DNA of 64,000 bases from Alkalihalobacillus sp. CinArs1 (GTDB taxonomy: Bacteria; Bacillota; Bacilli; Bacillales; Guptibacillaceae). Below are positions 42,244 through 50,849 of this stretch, one piece after another. A program made the translations under genes and the position numbers. Where the stretch lies: assembly GCF_947387515.1 (NCBI RefSeq), contig NZ_CANDOB010000004.1, positions 62,001 through 126,000 on the forward strand, written 5' to 3'. The notes under the pieces are model-generated. The model made no database searches. It worked only from the letters and a program-made list of their open reading frames with translations, and had not been told where the DNA came from. Position 1 is the first letter of the stretch, and every line of letters begins with the position of its first letter.

Positions 42244-42244
42244 A

Positions 42245-42259
42245 TCGTTAAATAAACGT
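42245..42259. promoter_or_regulatory. Shared operator, site 4 (PheDH/2-oxoacid dehydrogenase operon)
   Basis: TCGTT-AAATA-AACGT, nearly identical in sequence to the paaA site including the AAATA centre. A weaker copy (ACGGT-TATTA-TACGT) may lie 27 nt upstream at 42218-42232. Confidence 0.75.
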
Positions 42260-42295
42260 CATATATTTTAGTGTGATGATTAGGGGATGAAGCGA

Positions 42296-42691
42296 GTGAA
42301 GGATGGTATCGCCATCGGACAAAAAGCAACAGTTACAACAACAGTGACATCAGAAATGTTCGCTCAGTTTGAAGGGAACGTTGTCCATCCAGCTTATTCT
42401 ACCGTTTCAATGGTCTACCATATGGAATGGGCATCGAGAAAGCTCATTCTTCCATACTTAGAAGAGGAAGAAGAGGGAATTGGCGGAGGGGTCGAAATGA
42501 AGCATCTTGGGCCAGCATGTGAAGGTCAAGAGATCACGATCACCGCAACGATCACCTCATTGACGAGTAAATCAGTTATTAGCTATGTGGAAGTGAGAAG
42601 AGGATTGGATATTATTGGAACGGGATCAGTCGTTCAGTTCATCCTACCTAAGAAAGCAATAGAAGAGAAATTAGCAAATGCTAAATTGTAA
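42296..42691 (+). CDS. Hotdog-fold thioesterase (FlK-like)
   Basis: A 131-residue protein. GTG 42296 stands 9 nt after AGGGG; the ATG at 42287 abuts that site. It resembles the fluoroacetyl-CoA-thioesterase-like hotdog family (ATVTTTVTSEMFAQFEG, HPAYSTVSMVYHMEWASR, VEMKHLGPACEGQEITITA). As first gene of the PheDH/2-oxoacid dehydrogenase operon it may hydrolyse unwanted aryl-CoA or acyl-CoA esters, comparable to PaaI in other bacteria. Substrate not known. Confidence 0.8.
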   Translation: MKDGIAIGQKATVTTTVTSEMFAQFEGNVVHPAYSTVSMVYHMEWASRKLILPYLEEEEEGIGGGVEMKHLGPACEGQEITITATITSLTSKSVISYVEVRRGLDIIGTGSVVQFILPKKAIEEKLANAKL

Positions 42692-42716
42692 GCGATTTCA
42701 TTAAGGGGTGAAAATC

Positions 42717-43817
42717 ATGTTTGATCGAATAGCTGAGCATGAACAAGTACTTTTTTGTAATGACGCAGATACAGGACTTAAGGCCATCATCGCGATACAT
42801 AATACAACGCTTGGTCCTGCTCTTGGTGGCTGTCGGATGAGACCGTATGAAACCGTAGACGATGCTTTAGAAGATGTCCTAAGACTCTCTAAAGGAATGA
42901 CATATAAATGTGCTGCAGCAGATGTGGATTTCGGAGGAGGTAAAGCTGTAATTATCGGAGATCCTCTTACAGATCGCACTCCTGAATTATTCCGTGCATT
43001 CGGTCAGTTTGTGGAATCGCTTAACGGGCGATTTTATACAGGAACAGATATGGGGACGACACCAGATAACTTTGTACATTCTCTACGTGAGACGAACTGT
43101 ATCGTCGGCGTTCCAGAAGAATATGGTGGAAGCGGAGACTCTTCTATTCCTACTGCAAAAGGTGTTTTATACGGCATACAAGCTACGAACAAAATGGTAT
43201 TTGGAAATGAAGAGTTCGGAGGTAAGACGTATGCGATTCAAGGTCTTGGAAAAGTAGGGTATAAAGTTGCTGAAATGTTGCTTGAAGAGGGCGCCGAAAT
43301 TATCGTTACTGATATTAACCGCTCCGCTATCGATCGACTCATTCAGCGTGCGATCGAACTGAAGGGTGAGGTCAAGGTCGTCTCAGGTGATGAGATCTAC
43401 GAAGCTGACGCAGATGTGTTCGTACCATGTGCGCTAGGTGGGATCATCAATGATCGTACGATCGATATGTTAAAAGTCAGTGCTGTTGTCGGATCAGCTA
43501 ACAATCAACTTCTCACTCTTGAGCACGGAGACCGCCTTCATAATAGAGGGATTCTATATGCACCGGACTATATTGTGAACAGCGGAGGGTTGATACAAGT
43601 ATCTGATGAGCTATATTCTCCTCACCCGATGCGTGTACTTCAAAAGACGAAAGCAATTTACGATACGCTTCATACGGTGTTCAAAAACGCAGAAGAAAAT
43701 TCAATATCGACTGTCCAGGCTGCGAATTATTTTTGTGAAGAAAGAATTGAAAGCCGTAAAAGAAGAAATAGCTTCTTTTCTCACAAAAAGCCTGGCAAAT
43801 GGGCTGTGCGTTCTTAA
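42717..43817 (+). CDS. pdh: Phenylalanine dehydrogenase
   Basis: A 366-residue Glu/Leu/Phe/Val dehydrogenase. ATG 42717 is 8 nt after AAGGGGTG. The sequence follows the known Bacillus/Lysinibacillus phenylalanine dehydrogenases closely as I recall them: [36 protein letters not shown] (in parts) with catalytic Lys64 and Lys76, YTGTDMGT with Asp111, NAD motif [12 protein letters not shown] and SANNQLL. Leucine dehydrogenases instead have GGTRM and GLNLGGAK. It converts L-phenylalanine to phenylpyruvate with NAD. Situated 25 nt after the thioesterase and 23 nt before E1alpha. Confidence 0.88.
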   Translation: MFDRIAEHEQVLFCNDADTGLKAIIAIHNTTLGPALGGCRMRPYETVDDALEDVLRLSKGMTYKCAAADVDFGGGKAVIIGDPLTDRTPELFRAFGQFVESLNGRFYTGTDMGTTPDNFVHSLRETNCIVGVPEEYGGSGDSSIPTAKGVLYGIQATNKMVFGNEEFGGKTYAIQGLGKVGYKVAEMLLEEGAEIIVTDINRSAIDRLIQRAIELKGEVKVVSGDEIYEADADVFVPCALGGIINDRTIDMLKVSAVVGSANNQLLTLEHGDRLHNRGILYAPDYIVNSGGLIQVSDELYSPHPMRVLQKTKAIYDTLHTVFKNAEENSISTVQAANYFCEERIESRKRRNSFFSHKKPGKWAVRS

Positions 43818-43840
43818 ATGCAGATAATAGGAGGATACGT

Positions 43841-44911
43841 ATGGATATGAATGAGAAATTCCCTATCGTACAGCTAATCACTGGTGACGGCAGGAGAACC
43901 GGAGCTATTTCTGAAAACATTACGATCGAAAAAGCAAAACGTTTTTATCAGCATATGGTGTTTTCTCGTTTGTTCGACCGAAAAGCAGTAAATCTTCAAA
44001 GACAGGGGCGTATTGGGACATACGCTCCTTTTGAAGGGCAGGAAGCTTCTCAGATCGGAAGTGCACTTGCTATGGAAGATGGCGACTGGATGTTTCCGAC
44101 TTATCGCGATCATGCAGCTACTGCTGCATTTGGTCATTCTTTAAAAAATATATTCCTCTATTGGAAAGGGTGTATCGAAGGCTGTGTGCCTCCGAAAGGA
44201 AAGCATATCTTTCCACCTTCCGTTCCGATTGCATCTCAGATTCTTCACGCTACAGGTACCGCATGGGCGGAGCAAAAGAAAGGGACCGACAGAGTGTCGA
44301 TCGTCTATTTTGGCGACGGTGCAACTTCTGAGGGAGATTTTCATGAGGGGCTAAACTTTTCCAGTGTGTTTAATATTCCTGTCGTATTTTTCAACCAAAA
44401 TAATGGCTATGCGATCAGTGTTCCTCTTGAACGTCAGATGAAAACAAAAACGATTGCCCAGAAGGCTTTAGCATATGATATCCCTGGCGTTCGCGTCGAT
44501 GGAAACGATGTGTTTGCTGTTTACGATGAAACGATCAAAGCGGTCGAGCGAGCAAGAAGCGGCGGTGGACCGACGTTGATCGAAGCAGTCACCTGGAGGT
44601 ACGGCGCTCATACAACGACGGATGAGCCTTCGAAATATCGTGACCAGTCTGAAAGTAAAAGAAGAAGAGAGAATGAAGACCCAATTACAAGAGTAGAGAG
44701 GTTTCTTGAACATGAAGGGGCATGGGATTCAAATTGGGCAGAAAATGTTCATGAAGAGGCAGAACAAAAGCTTGATGAAGCGGTGATCGAAATGGAAAAA
44801 ACGATTAAATCTGATGAATCACTCATGTTTGACCATGTGTTTGGGACGGATGTTTGGCCAGTTCAGGAGCAAAAGCATCGTTTCTTTTATGAAGGGAGCG
44901 AGAAGGGATGA
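43841..44911 (+). CDS. 2-oxoacid dehydrogenase E1 alpha subunit
   Basis: A 356-residue thiamine-diphosphate enzyme subunit. ATG 43841 follows TAGGAGGAT. It carries LQRQGRIGTYAPFEGQEASQ, the ThDP motif YFGDGATSEGDFHEG..NQNN, and the phosphorylation-loop type region WRYGAHTTTDEPSKYR. The N-terminal part is pyruvate-dehydrogenase-like, while YGAHTTTDEP is between PDH and branched-chain types, so the substrate is open. Context with PheDH suggests phenylpyruvate. It overlaps E1beta by 4 nt. Confidence 0.9.
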   Translation: MDMNEKFPIVQLITGDGRRTGAISENITIEKAKRFYQHMVFSRLFDRKAVNLQRQGRIGTYAPFEGQEASQIGSALAMEDGDWMFPTYRDHAATAAFGHSLKNIFLYWKGCIEGCVPPKGKHIFPPSVPIASQILHATGTAWAEQKKGTDRVSIVYFGDGATSEGDFHEGLNFSSVFNIPVVFFNQNNGYAISVPLERQMKTKTIAQKALAYDIPGVRVDGNDVFAVYDETIKAVERARSGGGPTLIEAVTWRYGAHTTTDEPSKYRDQSESKRRRENEDPITRVERFLEHEGAWDSNWAENVHEEAEQKLDEAVIEMEKTIKSDESLMFDHVFGTDVWPVQEQKHRFFYEGSEKG

Positions 44912-45903
44912 GTACTGCCGTAAATACAAAGAAATTGACTATCGTCCAAGCGATTACGGATGCGTTAAGAGAAATGCTAGCTGAAGATGAATCCGTATTG
45001 GTGCTCGGAGAAGACGTAGGTAAGAACGGAGGGGTATTCAGAGCGACAGATGGTCTTTTTGAGCAGTTCGGTGATGATCGCGTAATCGATACGCCTCTAG
45101 CAGAATCAGGATTGATCGGGTCATCGATCGGTCTTGCGATGAACGGCTTTAAACCCGTTGTAGAAATACAGTTCCTTGGGTTTATCTATCCTGGTTTTAA
45201 TCAATTGATCACCCATGCCACGCGCATTCGAACTAGGACGCAAAGCCGCTATACCGTTCCGTTAACTGTACGAGCTCCATATGGATCAGGCGTAAGAGCA
45301 CCAGAAATTCATAGTGACAGTACTGAAGCTCTTTTCACTCATATTCCGGGCTTAAAAGTGGTTGTACCTTCAAACCCTTATGATGCAAAAGGTCTTCTGA
45401 TCAGTTCTATTAAAGATCCAGACCCAGTTCTATTCCTTGAACCTATGAAAATATATCGTGCAGGGAAAGAAGATGTACCAACTGAAAGCTATTCTGTTCC
45501 ACTTGGTAAAGCTTCAGTCAAACGAACAGGTGATGATGTCTCGATCTTCGCCTGGGGTGCTATGGTGAGAGTTGCAGAAAAAGCAGCTGAAGAAGCAAGT
45601 AAGAATGGAATGCACTGTGATGTCATCGACCTAAGAACGTTATATCCGTTAGATAAAGATGCAATCGCTGAATCTGTACAGAAAACGGGAAGAGCCATTA
45701 TCGTCCATGAAGCTCCTTCAACTGGTGGCGTTAGCAATGACGTGATCGAGATCATCAACGATACTTCCTTCCTTTTCATGAGAGCCCCAATTAAAAAAGT
45801 GACAGGCTACGATACGCCTGTACCTCTATTTACACTTGAAGACGACTATGCGCCTGATGAAAAGAAAATCTATCGAGCAATTGAAGAAGTGACGCGTTTC
45901 TAA
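44908..45903 (+). CDS. 2-oxoacid dehydrogenase E1 beta subunit
   Basis: A 331-residue transketolase-like subunit with VLGEDVGKNGGVFRATDGL, DTPLAESGLIGSSIGLAMNG, EIQFLGFIYPGFNQL and APYGSGVRAPEIHSDS, standard for PDH/BCKDH E1beta. It completes the alpha2beta2 E1 that decarboxylates a 2-oxo acid and passes the acyl group to lipoyl-E2. Coupled to E1alpha by ATGA overlap, 15 nt before E2. Confidence 0.93.
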   Translation: MSTAVNTKKLTIVQAITDALREMLAEDESVLVLGEDVGKNGGVFRATDGLFEQFGDDRVIDTPLAESGLIGSSIGLAMNGFKPVVEIQFLGFIYPGFNQLITHATRIRTRTQSRYTVPLTVRAPYGSGVRAPEIHSDSTEALFTHIPGLKVVVPSNPYDAKGLLISSIKDPDPVLFLEPMKIYRAGKEDVPTESYSVPLGKASVKRTGDDVSIFAWGAMVRVAEKAAEEASKNGMHCDVIDLRTLYPLDKDAIAESVQKTGRAIIVHEAPSTGGVSNDVIEIINDTSFLFMRAPIKKVTGYDTPVPLFTLEDDYAPDEKKIYRAIEEVTRF

Positions 45904-45918
45904 GGAGGGTGAACGTTA

Positions 45919-47091
45919 ATGGAAGTGAAACTTCATGATATAGGTGAAGGGATGTCTGAGGGAGAAGTCGTTCAACTTCTCGTTAATCCTGGCGATGTTG
46001 TAACTGTGGATCAACCGTTGCTTGAAGTCCAAACAGATAAAGTGACGGCTGAGCTTCCGGCACCTATCGCTGGAAAGATTGAGAATATCCTTGTTTCTCC
46101 TGGAGATGTGATCGAGGTAGGGAATGTGATGTTAACGATCAATCCGGCTCAGGAAAGCGAGCGGCCTCCTGCTGAGTCAACAGAACGGGGATGGCGCAAT
46201 CACAATAGAATACTAGCTGCTCCTTTTACTAGAAAGATTGCGAGGGAAAACGGGGTAGATATCGAGAAGGTTGTTGGAACTGGTCCTGCAGGGCGCGTCA
46301 TGGATGAAGACGTGATCAACCATATGAAAACAAGTGTTAAGAAGCCGGCACCGATCAAGGAGAAAAAAGAAGTCAGGAAAGAAGCTCCACATGAAAGCTC
46401 GACAACGACCATACCATTCAAGGGGAGGCGTAAACAGATTGCAGCGAAGATGTCACATTCGCGACTTGCGATTCCTCACGTCTCACACTTTGATGAAGTC
46501 GACGTCTCCAATGTTCTGGAAATGAAAGCACAGTTAGAACAAAGGGGAGAGGCGATATCAGTTGCTGCGTTTTATATTAAAGCGGTTTGTACTGCCCTTA
46601 GAGACTTTCCTATTTTCAATGCAGTGCTCGATGAAGATGAAGGGGTTATCCATTTAAAGCCTTCTATTCATATTGGTCTTGCGGCTGATACGGAGGATGG
46701 ATTGATCGTTCCAGTTATTCATGATTGTGACAAGCTTTCAGTTAAGGAAATCCATAAAGAAATGAAGAGGTTATATGAAGCTGCAAGTACGAATACGCTT
46801 CTTCCGAAAGAAATGTCTGGTAGTACATTTACCATCAGCAATGCTGGTCCCCTAGGTAGTACTGGTGCAACTCCGATTATCAATTACCCAGAAGTAGCGT
46901 TGATGGCTTTTCATAAAACAAAGAGAATGCCTGTCGTAGGTAAAAATGATGAAATCGTGATCCGTTCGATCATGAATCTATCGATGACGTTCGATCATAG
47001 GATAGCTGATGGTGCACATTCGATGCGATTTACGAATCGTGTGATGGAATTAATCGAGCAGCCTGCACTGCTCTTAACGGAGTTGAAATAA
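45919..47091 (+). CDS. 2-oxoacid dehydrogenase E2 (dihydrolipoamide acyltransferase)
   Basis: A 390-residue protein with one lipoyl domain (1-75, lipoyl-Lys41 in TDKVTA), an E3-binding domain (about 95-130, ILAAPFTRKIARENGVDIEK) and the catalytic acyltransferase domain with H360-R-I-A-D364-G365. It transfers the acyl group to CoA; with phenylpyruvate as substrate the product would be phenylacetyl-CoA. Lipoylation could be by LplJ encoded at 29044. AAGGAGGGTG is the ribosome site; the stop shares a base with the E3 start. Confidence 0.93.
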   Translation: MEVKLHDIGEGMSEGEVVQLLVNPGDVVTVDQPLLEVQTDKVTAELPAPIAGKIENILVSPGDVIEVGNVMLTINPAQESERPPAESTERGWRNHNRILAAPFTRKIARENGVDIEKVVGTGPAGRVMDEDVINHMKTSVKKPAPIKEKKEVRKEAPHESSTTTIPFKGRRKQIAAKMSHSRLAIPHVSHFDEVDVSNVLEMKAQLEQRGEAISVAAFYIKAVCTALRDFPIFNAVLDEDEGVIHLKPSIHIGLAADTEDGLIVPVIHDCDKLSVKEIHKEMKRLYEAASTNTLLPKEMSGSTFTISNAGPLGSTGATPIINYPEVALMAFHKTKRMPVVGKNDEIVIRSIMNLSMTFDHRIADGAHSMRFTNRVMELIEQPALLLTELK

Positions 47092-48503
47092 TGGTAGTAG
47101 GAGAATTGGTATATGAAAAAGATCTGGTAATCATTGGAGCAGGCCCAGGAGGCTATCAGGCAGCGATCCGTGCAGCGAACTACGGACGTGATGTGACCTT
47201 GATCGATCGCACTGAACCTGGTGGGGAGTGCTTACATAGCGGGTGTATCCCTTCAAAACTGCTTGCTGTTTCTGCGAGTAAGATGAACGAAGCAGCTCCT
47301 GGCCTTACATTGTCAGCTTCCTTTTCGATGAAACAGTGGAACAGTGACAAAAAAGAAGTGGTAAAGAAACTAGAAACAGGACTTCACTCATTGTTCAAAA
47401 CGAGTAAAATCGAATTTATACAAGGAAACGCCTCTTTCTTATCAGAGGAGCGGATCGGTGTTGAGCAAGGCGAGAAATTTGAAGTATGGTCTTTTAACCA
47501 TGCGATCGTCGCAACAGGAAGCAGTCCGAAGATCCCCTCCTTTTATGAAGAACATAGTGATTTTGTACAATCTGTCGAAGACCTTTACAATCTGGAACGT
47601 GTGCCAGAGACCCTCGTTCTATATGGATCGGACTATGTGACTGCAGAAGCAGCAAGTAGCTTTCAAGCCCTTGGTTCTCATGTCCATGTGATGACAGATG
47701 AGGCGTCATTTCTATCTGAACTTGATGAAACGATTGGAAAAGAAGTAAGAAGACAGTTCAAGAAACAGGGAATCCGTGTTTCTACAGGGGTTACAAATAT
47801 AACGATAAACGAAGAAGGAAGCTCTATAAAAGTTACGGCGCACGATTCTAAGGGGAAAGATTTACAGATGTTTGCCGATATATTAGGATATTCAGCCGGA
47901 AGAAGGCGTAATCTTGAAGCCCTCGGTTTAGAGAATGCGAGAGTTAAGGTGAATGACGATCACTTTATTACGATCGACGATTCATGTCAGTCATCTAATG
48001 ATCGCATCTATGCTTGTGGTGATATTACAAACGGACCGTCACTTGCGGTTAAAGCGATCAAGCAAGGTAAGGTAGCAGCAGACAACTGCTGTGGGGTTTC
48101 TTCTGTATGTGATCTTACTTTTTTACCTGTCGTCATGCACACGTTACCTCAAGTAGCATCTGTCGGATTAACCGAAGCGGAAGCGAAAGAAGCAGGGTAC
48201 CAAGTATCTACAGGGCTATCTCATATGAGAGCAAACGGCTATGCGACGTTACAAGGGCAACCTGAAGGTCTTGTAAAAGTGATAAGAGATGAGGAGACGC
48301 ATCTTTTACTAGGCTTTCATGCAATTGGAAGCGGTGCGATCGAACTCATCGAAAAAGGAACGCTCGCCCTGGAGATGGTTGCTAGAGATGAAGACTTTAT
48401 TTACCCATTTGCGCCTCACCCGGGATTTGGAGAAGCATGGATCGAAGCAGCTGAAAATTCACTTCAAACATTTAAAACAGAATCAAAACAAAAACAACGC
48501 TGA
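47091..48503 (+). CDS. Dihydrolipoyl dehydrogenase (E3)
   Basis: A 470-residue flavoprotein disulfide reductase: FAD motif VIIGAGPGGYQAAIRAA, redox disulfide GGECLHSGCIPSK (Cys47, Cys52), second GD motif ACGDITNGPSLAVKA and the C-terminal catalytic HPGFGEAW. It reoxidises dihydrolipoyl-E2 with NAD. The NAD-binding glycine motif is atypical (LYGSDYVTAEAASSFQALG) compared with the usual GGGYIGxE, a point worth checking for cofactor use. Last gene of the operon. Confidence 0.92.
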   Translation: MVVGELVYEKDLVIIGAGPGGYQAAIRAANYGRDVTLIDRTEPGGECLHSGCIPSKLLAVSASKMNEAAPGLTLSASFSMKQWNSDKKEVVKKLETGLHSLFKTSKIEFIQGNASFLSEERIGVEQGEKFEVWSFNHAIVATGSSPKIPSFYEEHSDFVQSVEDLYNLERVPETLVLYGSDYVTAEAASSFQALGSHVHVMTDEASFLSELDETIGKEVRRQFKKQGIRVSTGVTNITINEEGSSIKVTAHDSKGKDLQMFADILGYSAGRRRNLEALGLENARVKVNDDHFITIDDSCQSSNDRIYACGDITNGPSLAVKAIKQGKVAADNCCGVSSVCDLTFLPVVMHTLPQVASVGLTEAEAKEAGYQVSTGLSHMRANGYATLQGQPEGLVKVIRDEETHLLLGFHAIGSGAIELIEKGTLALEMVARDEDFIYPFAPHPGFGEAWIEAAENSLQTFKTESKQKQR

Positions 48504-48519
48504 TTGGCGTTGTTTTTTT
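48492..48519. terminator. Terminator after the E3 gene
   Basis: ACAACGC / GCGTTGT stem with a 6-nt loop and a T-run; also T-rich on the minus strand for the convergent regulator gene. Confidence 0.88.
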
Positions 48520-48521
48520 GC

Positions 48522-49091
48522 TCACCTATGACGCGTGGGGTAATGAATGATCATCATCGCGTTACAAAGAGATTTTGATGGATTCACATAACGGTGTGGA
48601 TAATTTGCGGTAAAGCGCAAGCTCTCACCTTTCTTAATCGTATACGAGATATCATTCACAACGAGCTGCATGTCCCCTTCTTCGACAAAAAGGTATTCTT
48701 CCACGCCTTCTGGATGAGGGTTAGAGTGATAATCGCAGCCTACATCTAACGTTATCGCGAAACTTTCAAACGATTTCCCTGGTTCCATTGGAAACAGGGG
48801 AACGACTTTCATTTTTCCACCTTCCTCAAAAAGCGGTTCAATTTCGTCTCTGTTCACCTTTTTTATCACTGGTTGTTCCTCATCTATAAAGGCTGTGAAG
48901 GAAACACCAAGGCCATTTGCAATTTTCCAAAGTGTATTTACGGTCGGGTTTGAGGCTCCTCTTTCAATTTGAGCGAGCATCGGCTTGCTAACTGAACATT
49001 GAGAGCTAAGCTGATCGAGACTCAGACCATTCTCCTGGCGTAGCTTCTTAAGCTTTTCACCGATTTGTTTTGTTAAAGAGTTGTCACTCAT
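48522..49091 (-). CDS. XRE-family regulator with C-terminal cupin
   Basis: A 189-residue regulator: helix-turn-helix (about 8-65; LRQENGLSLDQLSSQCSVSKPMLAQIERGA in parts) and a cupin domain (about 105-180; DYHSNPHPEGVEEYLFVEEGDMQL with His and Glu, YPHRYVN). Such proteins control amino acid or polyamine genes. It is divergent from azlCD by about 100 nt, so azlC and its own promoter are likely targets. GGAGATAAGA precedes the ATG. Confidence 0.9.
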   Translation of the reverse strand: MSDNSLTKQIGEKLKKLRQENGLSLDQLSSQCSVSKPMLAQIERGASNPTVNTLWKIANGLGVSFTAFIDEEQPVIKKVNRDEIEPLFEEGGKMKVVPLFPMEPGKSFESFAITLDVGCDYHSNPHPEGVEEYLFVEEGDMQLVVNDISYTIKKGESLRFTANYPHRYVNPSKSLCNAMMIIHYPTRHR

Positions 49092-49130
49092 TCTTATCTC
49101 CTATTCTATGGTAAAATACCTATTGATGTT

Positions 49131-49160
49131 TTGTTTAATATAACATACAATCAGTATAAT
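49131..49160 (+). promoter_or_regulatory. SigA promoter of azlCD
   Basis: TTGTTT - 18 nt - TATAAT, 34 nt before the azlC start, in the divergent region shared with the XRE-cupin gene. Confidence 0.6.
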
Positions 49161-49194
49161 ATATTGAACAACTAACGCCAATAGGAGTGATGGT

Positions 49195-49905
49195 ATGCAG
49201 GCGATCACGAGTGTTACAAGAAGTGAGTCAGGATTTGCAACAGGTCTTAGAGCAGGAACAAGCATAGCGATTGGCTATATGCCAGTAGCGCTCACATTTG
49301 GCTTATTAGCTAGAACGACAGGGCTTACTGTGTTTGAAGCGATTTTAATGAGCATGCTAGTTTTTGCTGGCGCAGCACAGTACATAACGCTAAGCCTACT
49401 TGCAATCGGAACAGGTGCATTAGAAATTATATTTACAATATTCATTGTAAATATTCGACATCTATTGATGAGTGCCTCCATTAACGAAAGAGTAACAGAA
49501 GATTCGGTCTGGAAAAAGGCTCTATATGCATTTGGTATTACAGATGAGACGTTTACTGTAGCAGCTACAAAGAGTGGAAACGTGACGACAGGTTATATGT
49601 TTGGACTCTGCTTGATCTCCTACACGAGTTGGGTGGTTTTCACGGGAGCAGGATATATGGTGGGAGCATCACTTCCGGGTGTTATCCAACAGGGGATGAG
49701 CGTTGCACTATATGCGATGTTTGTTGGACTGCTTGTTCCGTCCTCTAAGAAGAGTCGGAAAGTCATCATTCTAGCAGGTTTGGCTGCACTCTTAAATAGT
49801 TTCTTTTCTTATCTTAGCATCTCGACAGGTTGGTCTATTGTCCTAGCTACATTATTATCATCCGTGCTAGTAGAGATTGTTATGGGGAGGAAAGAGAATG
49901 TCTAG
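49195..49905 (+). CDS. azlC: Branched-chain amino acid exporter large subunit AzlC
   Basis: A 236-residue membrane protein of the AzlC family with seven or so hydrophobic segments and the motifs IGYMPVALTFGLLARTTG, LVFAGAAQYITLSLLAIG and NIRHLLMSASI. AzlCD-type pairs export branched-chain amino acids or analogues. It overlaps azlD by 8 nt and follows AATAGGAGTG. Confidence 0.93.
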   Translation: MQAITSVTRSESGFATGLRAGTSIAIGYMPVALTFGLLARTTGLTVFEAILMSMLVFAGAAQYITLSLLAIGTGALEIIFTIFIVNIRHLLMSASINERVTEDSVWKKALYAFGITDETFTVAATKSGNVTTGYMFGLCLISYTSWVVFTGAGYMVGASLPGVIQQGMSVALYAMFVGLLVPSSKKSRKVIILAGLAALLNSFFSYLSISTGWSIVLATLLSSVLVEIVMGRKENV

Positions 49906-50206
49906 TACAATGCTGTTGATCATCGTTGGTATGGCTGTCGTGACGTATATTCCAAGAATGGTGCCACTCGTATTCTTCAACTCTGATCACATACCTGCCT
50001 CTCTTCAAAACATACTGAAAAATGTACCGTTTGCGATTTTAGGCGCACTAATTTTTCCTGGTATCTTAACGATTCATGAAGACATGACATTTGGTCTGAT
50101 CGGAGCAGCCGTCGCTTTCATCACTGCTTACCTTGGTGCCAACCTAATTGTCGTAGTGATGACTTCTGTTGGAGCTCTTAGTGTTTATGCGTATTTCTTT
50201 TTGTAA
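49898..50206 (+). CDS. azlD: Branched-chain amino acid exporter small subunit AzlD
   Basis: A 102-residue protein with three to four transmembrane helices and the AzlD motif MAVVTYIPRMVPLVFF. ATG 49898 follows GGGAGGAAAG; it overlaps the azlC end, indicating joint translation. AzlC and AzlD form the export complex. Confidence 0.91.
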   Translation: MSSTMLLIIVGMAVVTYIPRMVPLVFFNSDHIPASLQNILKNVPFAILGALIFPGILTIHEDMTFGLIGAAVAFITAYLGANLIVVVMTSVGALSVYAYFFL

Positions 50207-50295
50207 AGAGACATTTCAAGGATTATTGAACAATTTCTACTTCATTACAGGATGGTTAAATTAACGAAATAGTCAAAAATATTAGTGGTATTTAC

Positions 50296-50320
50296 GTTTC
50301 AGTTCCTTTTGAGCGGGAAA
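50296..50320 (+). promoter_or_regulatory. SigB-like promoter for the zinc-ribbon protein
   Basis: GTTTCA - 13 nt - GGGAAA, leaving a 5' leader of about 90 nt. The leader contains a second AAAAGGAGGG at 50350 with no usable start nearby. Confidence 0.55.
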
Positions 50321-50417
50321 TTGTGTTACCAGGAAGGGATTCCCATCTAAAAAGGAGGGTTTCCGGAGCCTTGTTTCTCGCAGTCTAGAGAAATAATCTG
50401 CTAAAGGAGCTGGAAAC

Positions 50418-50669
50418 ATGTTAAAACCAACTGAAATTGAGGAAAAATCAACTTGTAGAATGTGCGATAATGATTATACTTGGTTCATTCCGATAGCAAA
50501 GGATAATTATCAATCACAAGGTAGGGTTGAAGCGACTGCAATTACGACAAAAAGCAGTCAAGCTCCAGTGGTTGAGCTCCATGTGATTGCACAATGTCCA
50601 CATTGTGGAGTGATGAACCGATTTGATCACAGCTATGATCGCACGAACGTCTATGTGGAGAGTAAATAA
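50418..50669 (+). CDS. Small zinc-ribbon-like protein, unknown function
   Basis: An 83-residue soluble protein with two C-x2-C pairs, CRMC (near 12-15) and CPHC (near 60-63), consistent with one zinc-binding ribbon. ATG follows AAAGGAGC. It is a single gene behind a SigB-like promoter and before a strong terminator. I do not recognise a named family. Confidence 0.75.
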   Translation: MLKPTEIEEKSTCRMCDNDYTWFIPIAKDNYQSQGRVEATAITTKSSQAPVVELHVIAQCPHCGVMNRFDHSYDRTNVYVESK

Positions 50670-50679
50670 ACTGAAATGA

Positions 50680-50708
50680 AATCGGCGGTTATCCCGCCGA
50701 TTTTTTTG
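50680..50708 (+). terminator. Terminator after the zinc-ribbon gene
   Basis: AATCGGCGG / CCGCCGATT stem with 5-nt loop, then seven T. Confidence 0.93.
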
Positions 50709-50849
50709 TTCAACGTTTGTAATAATATTGATCTAAATCATAACAATATAGGTAAAGTACTAATACATAACCCTACAATACAGACAGGTTCTATTTGTGA
50801 GGTTTGCTCGTACAAATAATATAGAGAAAGTATCGGGAGGAGAAATATT

